NCBI GenBank assembly: GCA_903937385.1
Contig: CAIZZF010000020.1
Span: 1-64,000, forward strand
Direction: 5' to 3'
Length of the DNA: 64,000 bases
From: an uncultured Holophagaceae bacterium
Lineage (GTDB): Bacteria; Acidobacteriota; Holophagae; Holophagales; Holophagaceae
In this document: in pieces, positions 8,803-18,264 of the stretch
Layout of the letters: the number at the start of each line of letters is the position of its first letter
Position numbering within the stretch: position 1 is the stretch's first letter
Notes under the pieces: model-generated
Databases searched by the model: none
What the model was told of the DNA's origin: nothing
What the model saw: the letters and a program-made list of their open reading frames with translations, nothing else
Made by a program: the position numbers and the translations under genes

Positions 8803-9429
8803 ATGCCCAGCCTACGAGTCGCCTATGTGGACACGGAGACCACCGGTCTATCTGCCTACTCTGACCGGATCATCGAGCTCGCCATCGTGCTGGCAGAGGT
8901 GGACTGGGAGACAGGCCAGCTCCTCCAGCGGCTGGACCAGTACCAGGGCCTTCAGGACCCGGGCCGTCTGATCCCTGCTGACGCGATGGCCGTCCACGGA
9001 ATCACGGATGCAATGGTGCGGGGACATCGGATTGATGCTCACACTTGCAAGGGGCTCCTTGCCGCCGCTGACCTCTGTCTCGCCCACAACAGTGGGTTCG
9101 ACAAGGGCTTCGTGGCCCAGGTGGTTTCAGAGGCCCCCGGTTTAACCTGGGGCTGCACCTGTCGGGGGATCCCGTGGAAGAAGCTCTATCCTTCCATCCA
9201 GTCCACCGCGCTGCAGAGCCTCAGCCGGTACTTCGGCTCTGAGAAGGGGGTCGCCCACCGGGCCCTGGGCGATGTGGAGACCACGATGAACCTGGTCACT
9301 CTCCCAGGCATCCAGGGGGCCCGCGCCTTCCAGCACTACCTTCTGCACAAGAAGATCAGACGGGAAGGCCTGAAGGCTGAGGTTGTGGTCTTGCCGGACC
9401 CTGCCTTCCAGAGGCAGCTGCTCCGGTAG
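8803..9429 (+). CDS. DEDDh 3'-5' exonuclease (DnaQ/epsilon-like)
   Basis: 208 residues, start ATG with GGAG eight bases upstream. The three exonuclease motifs are in order: ExoI VDTETTG near residues 9-15, ExoII with AHNSGFDKGF, and ExoIII HRALGDVETT, the His giving the DEDDh class. These use two metal ions to remove nucleotides from 3' ends. The protein is short and has no polymerase-binding or UvrC-like fusion, so it is a free-standing member; a proofreading role cannot be assumed. No operon partner. Confidence 0.85.
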   Translation: MPSLRVAYVDTETTGLSAYSDRIIELAIVLAEVDWETGQLLQRLDQYQGLQDPGRLIPADAMAVHGITDAMVRGHRIDAHTCKGLLAAADLCLAHNSGFDKGFVAQVVSEAPGLTWGCTCRGIPWKKLYPSIQSTALQSLSRYFGSEKGVAHRALGDVETTMNLVTLPGIQGARAFQHYLLHKKIRREGLKAEVVVLPDPAFQRQLLR

Positions 9430-9599
9430 CTGGCAACCGCTGGGGCAGGTTGCGAGGCTACAGCAGCAGCGTTGACGCCCACGAACGGGAGCCGCTGGGT
9501 CTACTCCTGAGTAGAAATTACCCCGGTGATCTCGCGGCGGTGCGGGTTTCATGCAACCTGATCTGGTAGTCTTCAACCAATCCAACGGATCACACGCAT

Positions 9600-12212
9600 A
9601 TGACCATCGCTCCCGGCAGTCACTTAGGCCCCTATGAGATCACCTCCCAGGTAGGGGCTGGCGGAATGGGGGTGATCTATCGGGCCAGGGACACAAGGCT
9701 GGGCCGCGAGGTCGCCATCAAGGTTCTGCCACCTGCCTTTGCTGAAGACGCCGAGCGCCTCCGCCGCTTTGAACAGGAAGCCCGGACCACCAGCTCCCTC
9801 AGTCATCCCAACATCCTCTCGGTGTTCGATACGGGGGTTCATGAAGGCTCCCCTTACCTCGTCATGGAGCTCCTGGACGGCGCGAATCTGAGGGAGAGGA
9901 TGGACGGCCAGGCCCTCCCCCTGCGCAAGGCCGTGGAGATCGCCCGAAGCGTGGCTGAGGCCCTTGCGGCCGCGCACGGGAAAGGGATCATCCACCGGGA
10001 CATCAAACCCGAGAATATCTTCCTGACAAAAGACGGTCGGGTGAAGGTGCTCGACTTCGGTCTGGCCAAGTATCGAGAGCTGGTGCTCGGGAACAACCAG
10101 TCCAACCTGCCTACCAATGCTGTCGTCTCCGGAGAGACCGGAGCCGGAGCCCTGCTGGGCACCGTGGGCTACATGGCACCCGAGCAGGTGAATGGGGGGG
10201 CTGTTGATGCCCGTACGGATCTGTTCGCCCTGGGAATCACCCTCTACGAGATGGTGAGCGGAAGGAGGGCCTTCAAGGGCGACAGCACGATCGAGACCCT
10301 GCACGCCATCCTGAAAACAGAACCACCCGATTTCCCTCCCGAGCTGAAGGTTTCACCTGTTCTTGAGCGAGTCATCCGGCGTTGCCTCGAGAAGGAACCC
10401 GAGGCCCGGTTTCAATCCGCGAGAGACCTGGCTTTCGCGCTGGAACACCTGGGGAGTGGCAGCCAGACCTCAGGGACAGGCACCTCGCCAATGGTCCGGC
10501 CCCTGTCGAAGCGAGCTCGCTGGGTGCCACTGGCCGCAGTGGGTCTGGGGCTGGTTGTCCTCCTTGCCGTTGGCTTCCTGCTGGGTTCTCGGCGTTCTCA
10601 GGGATCGAACTTCAAGATGGAGTCGGTGCTCCCTTCCCCTATGGCTGTCACCAGTGCCCGGTTCATGCCCGACGGCAAACAGATAGTGTTCAGTGCCAAC
10701 ACCGTGGACGGAGAGGAAGAGCTGTATCTGCAGGCCCCAGGGGAGCCTGTCCCCCGGCTTCTTGGCGTGAAAAACGCAAGGATACTCGCGGTTTCTCCAC
10801 GGGGAGAGATGGCTCTGAATTGGAAAACGCAGGGGAAATATGTATTTGCTGTTCTGGGGGCTCCGGGTCTCGTTCCGAGAATCATCCATGATCAGGAAGT
10901 GAATGCCGCCTGCTGGGATGAAGAGGGGAAAGAGCTGATCATCAAGTTCGTTGAATACGAAGGCCAGCCCACCCAGGCCTTCGTCTACAAGGGGAAGTTG
11001 CTTTACCGCGTCCCCTATGGCTATGGAGTGGGCGGGTTCACGCTCCGTCCGGATGGGAAGGGCATTTGCTTCATCGAGTGGCTGCCGGGAAACCCCATGA
11101 TCACTTCGGTGGATTTCAATGGCCAGGTTGATTTCCAACGGTCCGTTGGAAACGGCGCACCCTCAGCGAACGTTTCAGTGATGCGCGCTGGGGGGAGAGT
11201 TATCGGTCTGGACGCAGCAAGAAATGAGCTGGTGGCCTTTGATGATCAGGGGCGGCGCACCAGTGATCTCATGGCACTTGCTGGAGAAGCAAGCATCCTT
11301 GATGGCCTACCTGATGGGAGCCTTCTGCTCTCACCCATTGCCCGAGAATGGCCAGCTTTTCGAATCTGGTGGAAGCAACCGACTCAGCCGCACCCGGAAT
11401 TGGTTTCAAGCTCAGGGTGGGGCATTCCTAAATTATCAAAGGGGGGGCTTATTCTAGGAACGACCCAGTTTGTCCCTGAAGGTGAGGAATCCTGGTTGTT
11501 CCATAAAGGTTCCAATGCCTTCACGCCAATTGGGATGGGGATGCTCCATGGCCTCGCCGAGGAAGGTGATCGCGCCCTCGTATCAAGGCCCTCACAGGAG
11601 GGGGGCTATGGGCTATGGGTCACTCCCACCGGCTCTGGGAAGGAAGTCAAAGTCCAGGGCAATTGGATAAGCATTTCTGGGCATTTCTTCCCTAATGGTG
11701 AGCAGGCGCTTATCTCCGGGCTTGCTGTAGGTGCACCCGATGTAAAGCAGCTTTCCTACATTCTGGACACCCAGTCTGGAGAGTTGAAACCTCTGCCCTT
11801 CAAGGCTGTGGGCCCTGTTTCGGAGGACGGGAAATGGGCCTTCTCACGACCGGAGGGAAAAAGTTCGACTCTCTACGGGCGCATCAATCTGGAGACCGGG
11901 CAGAGGATTCCCTTGCCTGATTCCTGTAGAGATCGGCGCCCAGTGGAATGGGTTAAATCGGGCCAAGAAATCTGGACCCTGCTCTACACGAACCCGGATC
12001 GAGGTGAAATGCTCTTTCCTGTGGAGCTGGCACGGGTTGATCTGAAGACAGGTCGGATCCTGTCAACTGAACTCATCAAGGGGCCAGGGGTAAAAGGGGC
12101 ATCCTTGCTGGTGCTCTCCATCACGCGTGACGGTCAATCCTTTGCCTACACGGAAGGAACTCCAAGCCAGGATCAGACCAGACTCTACCGATTGTCCCCA
12201 GGGAAGCCCTGA
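9600..12212 (+). CDS. Membrane Ser/Thr protein kinase with WD40/PD40-like C-terminal half
   Basis: 870 residues. Kinase domain 12-275: GAGGMGVIYRA loop, Lys41 in VAIKV, Asp134 in HRDIKPEN, DFG at 152-154, GYMAPEQ. A single transmembrane segment lies near residues 303-325, followed by more than 500 residues with recurring beta-strand units (for example ARFMPDGKQIVFSAN, ISGHFFPNGEQALISG, LSITRDGQSFAY) typical of TolB/PD40 propellers, predicted periplasmic. This architecture is common in Acidobacteriota. ATG at 9600 gives the normal seven residues before the domain; its Shine-Dalgarno site is weak. Topoisomerase III follows closely on the same strand. Confidence 0.9.
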   Translation: MTIAPGSHLGPYEITSQVGAGGMGVIYRARDTRLGREVAIKVLPPAFAEDAERLRRFEQEARTTSSLSHPNILSVFDTGVHEGSPYLVMELLDGANLRERMDGQALPLRKAVEIARSVAEALAAAHGKGIIHRDIKPENIFLTKDGRVKVLDFGLAKYRELVLGNNQSNLPTNAVVSGETGAGALLGTVGYMAPEQVNGGAVDARTDLFALGITLYEMVSGRRAFKGDSTIETLHAILKTEPPDFPPELKVSPVLERVIRRCLEKEPEARFQSARDLAFALEHLGSGSQTSGTGTSPMVRPLSKRARWVPLAAVGLGLVVLLAVGFLLGSRRSQGSNFKMESVLPSPMAVTSARFMPDGKQIVFSANTVDGEEELYLQAPGEPVPRLLGVKNARILAVSPRGEMALNWKTQGKYVFAVLGAPGLVPRIIHDQEVNAACWDEEGKELIIKFVEYEGQPTQAFVYKGKLLYRVPYGYGVGGFTLRPDGKGICFIEWLPGNPMITSVDFNGQVDFQRSVGNGAPSANVSVMRAGGRVIGLDAARNELVAFDDQGRRTSDLMALAGEASILDGLPDGSLLLSPIAREWPAFRIWWKQPTQPHPELVSSSGWGIPKLSKGGLILGTTQFVPEGEESWLFHKGSNAFTPIGMGMLHGLAEEGDRALVSRPSQEGGYGLWVTPTGSGKEVKVQGNWISISGHFFPNGEQALISGLAVGAPDVKQLSYILDTQSGELKPLPFKAVGPVSEDGKWAFSRPEGKSSTLYGRINLETGQRIPLPDSCRDRRPVEWVKSGQEIWTLLYTNPDRGEMLFPVELARVDLKTGRILSTELIKGPGVKGASLLVLSITRDGQSFAYTEGTPSQDQTRLYRLSPGKP

Positions 12213-12264
12213 GACCCGGTTTGTCCGCTTCACGCCCTACAATGAAGGGTTGCCCGGAGGCTGC

Positions 12265-14265
12265 CTGCGTCTGATCGTCGCTGAGAAACCCAGCATGGGG
12301 CGTGCCCTGGCGGAGGCTCTGGGTCTCACGGAGCGGGGGCGCAACCTCATCGAGGGCAAGGGGATCGTGGTGACCTGGTGCGTGGGGCACCTGGTGGAGG
12401 CGCTGAACCCCGAGGGCTACGACCCCGCCTGGAAGGCCTGGCGCTGGGACCGCCTGCCCATCTTTCCGGAGCCCTTCCGCTACGCCCCCATCGCGCAGAC
12501 GAAAGAGCAGTTCGAGGTGGTGGCGCGCCTGCTCAACCGGGCCGACATCACGGACGTGGTGAACGCCACGGACGCCGGCCGGGAAGGGGAGCTGATCTTC
12601 GACCTGGTCTATCGCCTGGCCGCGTGCGAGAAGCCCGTGCTGCGCTTCTGGACCTCCAGCCTGACCCCGGAGGCCATCCAGGCCGCCTACGGCTGCATGA
12701 AGCCCGGCGAGGCCTACACAGGCCTGCGGGAAGCCGCGCGCAGCCGCCAGGAGGCCGACTGGCTGGTGGGCATCAACGCCACCCGGGCCCAGACCTTGCG
12801 CATGCGGCGGAGCGGGGCCGAGGACGGCGTGTGGAGCGTGGGGCGCGTGCAGACGCCGACCCTGGCCCTGCTGGTGCGCCGGGAGCTGGAGATCCGGGAC
12901 TTCACGCCCCAGTCCTTCTGGACCCTGCGGGCCCGCTTCCTCCATCCCAACGGCAGCTATGAGGGGCGCTGGTTCAGGGAGCAGGGCGACCAGGCCGTGG
13001 AGCGGTTCACCACCGAGGCCGAGGCGCTGGCCCTGGCCGCCCGGCTGGAGGGCCAGCCCGGGAAGGTCCGCAGCGCCACCGGCCGCACCGAGAAGAAGAA
13101 GCCGGAGCTGCTCTACGACCTGACGGCTCTGCAGAAAGAGGCCAACAAGCGCTTCGGCTTTACCGCCGAGGGCACCCTGGGGCTGGCGCAGAGCCTCTAC
13201 GAGAAGCAGCTGATCTCGTACCCCCGCACCAACAGCCGCCACCTCACCGAGGCTGACGCGCTGAAGGCGCCCCACTGGATCAAGGCCCTGGCCCAGGGCC
13301 AGCTCACGGAGCTGCAGCCCTTCCTGGACGAGCTGCGCAAGCGCTGGCCCGTGAAGCTGGACAAGCGGTTCGTGAACGACAAGGAAGTGGAGGACCACGC
13401 GGCCCTGGTGCCCACGGAGAAGCCCGCCCGGGGTTTGGCCGGTGACGAACTGCGGATCTACGACCTCATCGCCCGGCGCTTCCTGGGCGCCTACTTCCCG
13501 GACCGGGTGGAGGCCAAGACCACGATCATCACCGAGGTGGACGGCGAGACCTTCAAGACCAACGGTACGGTCGTGAAGGAGGAGGGTTGGTCCGCGGTGG
13601 ATCCGCCGCATCGCCGCAAGAAGGTCGAGAAGGTGGCCGATCCCGCCGAAGCCGAAGAAGATGGCGAGGAGGAGGTCGAGGGTGGCCTGCCCGTTGTGAA
13701 GAAGGGCGAGGCCGTGGAGACTACCTCGCTGCACCCCAAGGAGGGCAAGACCACGCCGCCCAAGCGCATGAGCGAGGGCGATCTGCTGTCGGCCATGCAG
13801 GGCGCGGGCCGGGAGCTGGATGACGAGGCTCTCCGCGGGGCCATGCGGGACTGCGGGCTCGGTACGCCAGCCACCCGCGCCAACATGATCGAGACCCTCA
13901 TCAAGCGCACCTACATCGACCGCAAGCGCAACGTGCTGGTACCCACGGACAAGGGCATCCGCCTGATCCAGGGCCTGCCGGCCGAGGCCCTGCGGAGCGC
14001 CGAGCTGACCGGCAGCTGGGAGGCCCGCCTGGAGCGCATGCGCCGGGGCGAGGAGACCCGCACGGCCTTCATGGCGGACATCCGTGGTTTCGTCGCCACC
14101 GTGGTGGCCGAGCTCCAAGACGCCCCGGCCCCCCAGGCCCACGGGATTCCCTGCGCCACCTGCGGCAAGCCCATGCGCATCCTCCCCAGCACCCGGCGCG
14201 GCGACTTCTTCCACCGCTGCTCGGACTGCAACGTGACCCTCCCCATCGTGAAGACCGCGGGCTAG
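12265..14265 (+). CDS. topB: DNA topoisomerase III (type IA)
   Basis: 666 residues if the start is the CTG at 12265, which gives the family N-terminus (M)RLIVAEKPSMG and has GGAGG four bases upstream; no ATG fits, and a TTG at 12250 is the alternative. The Toprim domain holds EKPS and DAGREGE; the catalytic tyrosine is Tyr319 in ISYPRTNS. An acidic/lysine insert near residues 450-490 is less conserved. The C-terminus has one four-cysteine zinc motif (CATCGKPM...HRCSDC). The enzyme passes or unlinks single strands during replication and recombination. It starts 52 bases after the kinase stop and may share its transcript. Confidence 0.92.
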   Translation: MRLIVAEKPSMGRALAEALGLTERGRNLIEGKGIVVTWCVGHLVEALNPEGYDPAWKAWRWDRLPIFPEPFRYAPIAQTKEQFEVVARLLNRADITDVVNATDAGREGELIFDLVYRLAACEKPVLRFWTSSLTPEAIQAAYGCMKPGEAYTGLREAARSRQEADWLVGINATRAQTLRMRRSGAEDGVWSVGRVQTPTLALLVRRELEIRDFTPQSFWTLRARFLHPNGSYEGRWFREQGDQAVERFTTEAEALALAARLEGQPGKVRSATGRTEKKKPELLYDLTALQKEANKRFGFTAEGTLGLAQSLYEKQLISYPRTNSRHLTEADALKAPHWIKALAQGQLTELQPFLDELRKRWPVKLDKRFVNDKEVEDHAALVPTEKPARGLAGDELRIYDLIARRFLGAYFPDRVEAKTTIITEVDGETFKTNGTVVKEEGWSAVDPPHRRKKVEKVADPAEAEEDGEEEVEGGLPVVKKGEAVETTSLHPKEGKTTPPKRMSEGDLLSAMQGAGRELDDEALRGAMRDCGLGTPATRANMIETLIKRTYIDRKRNVLVPTDKGIRLIQGLPAEALRSAELTGSWEARLERMRRGEETRTAFMADIRGFVATVVAELQDAPAPQAHGIPCATCGKPMRILPSTRRGDFFHRCSDCNVTLPIVKTAG

Positions 14266-14355
14266 GCGGCGTCCGGGCTGGGTTCATTAAATAATTTATG
14301 GCGTCAATGCATTCCGGGGCCTATGTTGAGGGCTCTGGTCTCCCCAGGAGGTTCC

Positions 14356-14529
14356 ATGTCCAGCCTGACCGCCCCGCAGCTGCAGCTCTCCTTCGAGTTC
14401 GCCGAGACCCTGGTCCAGCACCTGCAGGAGGCCTCCCGGCAGGTCGATACGGCAGTCCTGTTGCGGGATGCCGAGGCGCTGCGGGCTCAGATCAACGCCC
14501 AGGCCCGTTCGGCGCAGCCCGAGCATTGA
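14356..14529 (+). CDS. Small hypothetical helical protein
   Basis: 57 residues, start ATG with AGGAGG five bases upstream, a strong site that argues for a real gene. The sequence is a heptad-like helix rich in Leu, Ala, Gln and Glu (LQLSFEFAETLVQHLQE, ALRAQINAQA), with no Cys, no signal peptide and no membrane segment. Not recognised. It follows topB after a 90-base AT-rich gap that may hold a promoter. Confidence 0.6.
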   Translation: MSSLTAPQLQLSFEFAETLVQHLQEASRQVDTAVLLRDAEALRAQINAQARSAQPEH

Positions 14530-15040
14530 TAATGATCTGGATGGGGAAAAAGTAGCTTGGAGGTTGGGACCTGGGAACCCCGTTCAGTTGCTCCTTCGCC
14601 CTGGTCTCACTACCAAGGGCCATGCTCCGAATCCAGGGCCAGAAAGGCAATAAAACCAAAGGAAATCGGTGAGGAACGGTGATAGCGGCTCCTGGCGCTG
14701 GACTGCCTCCAGGCTGCACCCGCTCAGGCGAGCCGCCCGAAGCAGGTCCAGGGCTCCAGGCCGGGCAGGGGGACGGCGCCCGCCAGGGCCACGGGGCGGA
14801 AGCCGGGGCGGCCTGGGGGCTGAGCTCGGTTTGTAGGGGGAGTCTGCAGGACCGGCGAGGGCACGGCTAGGGCGTCGGGGTGGCAGGGGTCGGTCGGGGC
14901 AGGGAGCATGCGACCAGTCTGGATCCGGGGATTGGACAGTGCATGACCAGTGGCCACCCGAGGGTGGACTCTTGCCTTGGGGCGCTGCCGGTTAGGATGG
15001 CAGGGGAAGCCACCGCACCGAACCCCCCGGGAGAACCCCC
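14530..15040. other. Intergenic gap of 511 bp, no assignable gene
   Basis: A dispersed repeat lies at 14650-14682. From about 14690 to 14960 the composition is like coding DNA, and the minus strand has an open frame of 77 codons (14957 to 14724) rich in Pro that I do not recognise; it lacks a ribosome-binding site and could be a remnant or chance. No tRNA, riboswitch or terminator pattern was found. Confidence 0.35.
14650..14682 (+). repeat. Dispersed intergenic repeat, copy 1 (single arm)
   Basis: ATAAAACCAAAGGAAA followed by TCGGTGAGGAACGGTGA. Nearly the same sequence is present in reverse at about 41999-42032, after ttcA. This copy has no obvious facing arm. Confidence 0.7.
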
Positions 15041-15334
15041 ATGAACCCAGCCGATGGAAGCCGCCCCGAGCGCGATGCTGAGCCGCAACCCGAGTGGCAG
15101 GTGGTGCTGCCCTCCTGGGAACCTGCAGATCCCGAACATCCTACGGCGGAAGAGCTGGAAGCCTACGGCGCCGCCCTGGAGCGGACGCGGCTGGACTCCA
15201 TCCGGACCATGGAGGCCCTCGCCGCCCTCACTGAGGCTAGGCTGCAGGACCCCGGCGTTCCCGACCCACAAAAGGAGGAGCTGCGCCAGGCCCTCCTCCA
15301 GGCCACCGAATACCTGAACGTGCTGCGCGGCTGA
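15041..15334 (+). CDS. Small hypothetical protein
   Basis: 97 residues, start ATG with GGGAG seven bases upstream. N-terminal third is acidic and Pro-rich (EPQPEWQVVLPSWEP), the rest helical (EELEAYGAALERTRLDSIRTMEALAALTE). No signal peptide or membrane segment. Not recognised. It converges with the small minus-strand gene that ends 28 bases downstream. Confidence 0.6.
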   Translation: MNPADGSRPERDAEPQPEWQVVLPSWEPADPEHPTAEELEAYGAALERTRLDSIRTMEALAALTEARLQDPGVPDPQKEELRQALLQATEYLNVLRG

Positions 15335-15361
15335 GCCGGTCAAGTCCAGCCGGGGCGTGGC

Positions 15362-15571
15362 TCAGCTGGCCTTGCGGCGGCGGCTTCTGCCGTTCGCGGC
15401 GGCGGCTTCCTCTTCCCCGAAGAAGCCATCGGCCCAGGGGTCGATCATGCCGGCCTTCCAGTCCTGGATGGCCCGGAGCACCTCGTCGGGGAGCTCGTCA
15501 TCGGAAGCCGGCCATGCGGACTCCTGGAGCTGCTGCCCGGATTCAAGCATCTGCATGGTCTGTTCGCGCAT
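15362..15571 (-). CDS. Small hypothetical acidic protein
   Basis: 69 residues, start ATG with GAGGAG six bases upstream. Sequence runs from a helical start (MREQTMQMLESGQQLQESAW) through an acidic middle (DDELPDEVLRAIQDW) to a basic tail (RSRRRKAS). No family recognised. An AT-rich region upstream (about 15610-15700) could hold its promoter. Confidence 0.6.
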   Translation of the reverse strand: MREQTMQMLESGQQLQESAWPASDDELPDEVLRAIQDWKAGMIDPWADGFFGEEEAAAANGRSRRRKAS

Positions 15572-15674
15572 GGGGCAACTCCTCGTCCCGTGGTCTGCCG
15601 AAGGGGCTCATAGAATCACGTCAAGCGCAATGGTGACCATGTTTATTCCATTTAAAAATAGGCAATTAAGCCCT

Positions 15675-15704
15675 AAAAAAACCTTGAAATGACTAGGTTT
15701 TTTT
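15675..15704. terminator. Two-way terminator-like hairpin in a divergent gap
   Basis: Ten-bp stem (A7CCT / AGGT7) with a 10-base loop. The A-run and T-run are part of the stem, so it would read as a terminator on either strand. It lies between two divergent genes, an odd place for a terminator; it may be a relic of a lost gene or insulate the two promoters. Confidence 0.5.
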
Positions 15705-15825
15705 GAAAACAACCCATTGCTATCGGGACAGGAATGGGACTCTGGGCCGAGGCTGGGGGCGCCCCGGACGTTCGCCGACTTCCGCGGGCTAGAATAGGTC
15801 TCAGCTGTCCCGGTCTGGAGTCACC

Positions 15826-16959
15826 ATGCGCCATCTTGTGAGCCTTGTGTCCGTCGTCTTCATGGCGGCGCTGCTCGCCTGCGGCGGGGGAGGCTCCAGC
15901 GCTCCCGCCCCCACGGGCCGCCTCACGGTGCGGCTGGGGTCGGACAGCTTTCCCGGCTACACCCAGGCCGTCGTGAGCCTCGAGAAGGTGGAAACCAGCG
16001 GGGACGGGGTCCACTGGGTCGCCCTTGGCAACGTCCGGGCCACCTATGATCTGCTGGCCCTGCAGAGCGGTCACAGTGCGCTGCTGGTCTCCGCGGCTCA
16101 GGTCACGGCCGGCACCTACACGCAGTTCCGCCTGACCTGGGCCACGGTGAACTATGCCGATGGCGCCATGCAGCCCGGCTATGTGGCCTTTCCCGCCGCG
16201 ACCCGCGCCGTCCTGACCCTGCCTGCCACGACCACCCTGACGGGCTCCATCAACGTGCCCGCGGATGGGACCGCCACAGCCCAGCTCATGCTCAGCGGCC
16301 ACCAGGCGGTGCAGCAGCGCGCCGCCACCGGCTACCTCTTCCAGGCCACGGGGACGGCCTTCGACCTGAGCACCGCTGCCCGCATCACGGGTCACCTCGC
16401 GGACGGAGTGACGCCCCTGGCGGGCGTCGAGGTCTTTGCGGAGACCGTGGACGGGGCCGAATTGGCCACGCTTCAGCGCCGGGCCTTCACGGATGGGAGC
16501 GGGAACTACGCCCTGGAAGGCCTGGCCACGGGCAGCGTCTACTTCGTGACTGCGCAGCCCGCGGGCACCACCAGGAGCTACGCCGCCGTGGCGGCCGCGC
16601 CGGTCAACGCCCTGACAGCCACCAATGACACGGCGGACCTGGGCTTCAGCAGCGCCCAGGCGCCCGGCACCCTGACCGTGACCATCACTCCCGCCTCCAG
16701 CCAGTCTCAGGGCACCTGGGCCGAGCTGAGGCAGACCGTGGCCACCGGCGCCTCGGGGGCCAAGGCGCTCATCGTGCGGTCCCAGACTGTGGTCACGGGA
16801 GTAGCCCAGGACCAGGCCGGGATCACGGGGCTGGCGCCGGGGAGCTATGGCGTCGCCGCCCAGCGCAGCAGCTCGGGCGGGACTCCGATAATGAAGACCG
16901 GCACCCAGGTGGTGGTGCTTTCTGGCGCCTTTTCGACCACCAGTCTCTCCTTCCCCTGA
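15826..16959 (+). CDS. DUF4382-type lipoprotein with carboxypeptidase-regulatory-like domain
   Basis: 377 residues. A lipoprotein signal peptide ends in the lipobox LLAC with Cys19. The first domain (about 30-190; GRLTVRLGSDSFPGYTQAVVSLEKVE) resembles DUF4382, common in Acidobacteriota and Bacteroidota surface proteins. It is followed by a carboxypeptidase-regulatory-like beta-sandwich (ITGHLADGVTPLAGVEVFAETVDG, then DGSGNYALEGL), probably an adhesive or carbohydrate-contacting module. Start ATG has GGAG six bases upstream. No operon partner. Confidence 0.78.
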   Translation: MRHLVSLVSVVFMAALLACGGGGSSAPAPTGRLTVRLGSDSFPGYTQAVVSLEKVETSGDGVHWVALGNVRATYDLLALQSGHSALLVSAAQVTAGTYTQFRLTWATVNYADGAMQPGYVAFPAATRAVLTLPATTTLTGSINVPADGTATAQLMLSGHQAVQQRAATGYLFQATGTAFDLSTAARITGHLADGVTPLAGVEVFAETVDGAELATLQRRAFTDGSGNYALEGLATGSVYFVTAQPAGTTRSYAAVAAAPVNALTATNDTADLGFSSAQAPGTLTVTITPASSQSQGTWAELRQTVATGASGAKALIVRSQTVVTGVAQDQAGITGLAPGSYGVAAQRSSSGGTPIMKTGTQVVVLSGAFSTTSLSFP

Positions 16960-17051
16960 TCCTCCGAGAGCGGCTGCCCCGCTATTATTAAGCGGTGCAG
17001 GCCCATCCCCACCCTCGGGTCTTGACAAGCGGAAGCGCCGGGAGGAATACC

Positions 17052-17948
17052 GTGGGTATCAAGGACAGCATCATCGATCTCATGCCTGGCCGCCTGGTCC
17101 GCGTGTTCGCCTCGCCCTACATCGCGGGCAAGGGCATCGCCAGCGGCGTGGCCAAGGCCGAGGAGCTGCACGGGAAGCAGGGGCTCTACTCCACCGTGGA
17201 CCTGCTGGGCGAGGAGGTCTTCCAGCGGGAGGATGTCGAGGCCATGGTCCAGCTCTACTTCCGCATGATCGAGGCCCTGAAGGGCCGCCCCTTCGCCAGC
17301 ATCAGCCTCAAGCCCACCCAGCTTGGCCTCAACGAGAGCGAGGCCTACTGCCAGGACAACCTGCGGCGCATCGTGGCCGCCGCCGCCGGGGCAGGTCTCC
17401 ACGTCACCCTGGACATGGAGGACCGCCACTTCACGGACGTCACGCTCCGGATGTTCCGGGTCATCCGCGACGAGTTCGACAACTTCGGCATCGTGCTCCA
17501 GAGCCGCCTCTTCCGCACGGACGAGGACATCCGGCAGCTCCACGCCAAGCCCTGCAAGGTGCGCATCTGCATCGGCATCTACACCGAGCCGCCGGAAGTC
17601 TCGCTCCAGGACAAGCCGGCCATGAAGGATAAGCTCTTCGAGCACGTGCAGCTGCTCCTGGACCACGGCCACTACCCCGAGATCGCCACCCACGACGAGC
17701 CCCTGCTCCGGCGCTGCCTGGCCTACCTCGACGCCAAGGGCGTGGCCCGGGATGCCTACGAGTTCCAGATGCTGCTGGGCGTGCCCCGCACGGAGCTCCA
17801 GCAGGAGATCGTCAAGCGGGGGCAGATCATGCGGCTCTACGTGCCCTTCGCCGAGGACTGGAAGTACGCGGTGCACTACCTCAAGCGCCGCCTCGCCCAC
17901 AACCCGGCCATGGCGGTCATGGTCATGGGGAACCTTTTCCGCAGCTGA
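17052..17948 (+). CDS. Proline dehydrogenase
   Basis: 298 residues from the GTG at 17052, preceded by GGAGGA five bases upstream. The FAD-dependent TIM-barrel family is recognised from SISLKPTQLGL, VTLDMEDRHFTD, IATHDEPLL, the EFQMLLGVPR strand and the RLYVPFAEDWKYAVHYLKRRL end that contacts proline and flavin. It oxidises proline to pyrroline-5-carboxylate and passes electrons to the quinone pool. It is the single-domain form; no P5C dehydrogenase gene is adjacent. Confidence 0.9.
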   Translation: MGIKDSIIDLMPGRLVRVFASPYIAGKGIASGVAKAEELHGKQGLYSTVDLLGEEVFQREDVEAMVQLYFRMIEALKGRPFASISLKPTQLGLNESEAYCQDNLRRIVAAAAGAGLHVTLDMEDRHFTDVTLRMFRVIRDEFDNFGIVLQSRLFRTDEDIRQLHAKPCKVRICIGIYTEPPEVSLQDKPAMKDKLFEHVQLLLDHGHYPEIATHDEPLLRRCLAYLDAKGVARDAYEFQMLLGVPRTELQQEIVKRGQIMRLYVPFAEDWKYAVHYLKRRLAHNPAMAVMVMGNLFRS

Positions 17949-18023
17949 TTCCCTGTTGGGAAATCCATTCTGCTCCGGTATGGTGTTCCGGTGGGACCGG
18001 TTCCCACCCCTCTGGAGACTCCG

Positions 18024-18239
18024 ATGAAAAAGATGCTGGCCCTCCTCCTGGTGAGTTCCTTCGCGCTGGTGGCCTTTGCGGCCGACGAGAAGAAGCCCGA
18101 GTCCAAGAAGTCGTCCTGCGGCATGGCCTGCTGCGAGAAGAACAAGGCCGCCTCCTGCAAGGAGTGCCCGGACTGCGGCGGCAAGAAGAAGGGTGGCGCC
18201 AAGAAGGAAGCCCCCAAGAAGGACGAGGCCCCCAAGTAG
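18024..18239 (+). CDS. Small exported Cys- and Lys-rich protein
   Basis: 71 residues, start ATG with GGAG six bases upstream. Residues 1-19 are a signal peptide (MKKMLALLLVSSFALVAFA). The mature part has six cysteines in three pairs (CGMACC, CKECPDC region) within a Lys/Glu background and ends in a Lys-rich tail. The pattern suggests periplasmic metal binding, but the family is not recognised. A strong terminator follows at once, so it is a single-gene unit. Confidence 0.72.
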   Translation: MKKMLALLLVSSFALVAFAADEKKPESKKSSCGMACCEKNKAASCKECPDCGGKKKGGAKKEAPKKDEAPK

Positions 18240-18264
18240 CCCTGATTCCCACGCGGTTGCCCGC

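Noticed and set aside
12121-14214. 697-codon open frame antisense to topB
   Set aside because: High GC keeps stops rare in the opposite strand. The sense strand encodes an unmistakable topoisomerase III, and the antisense product is low-complexity Gly/Leu/Ala-rich.
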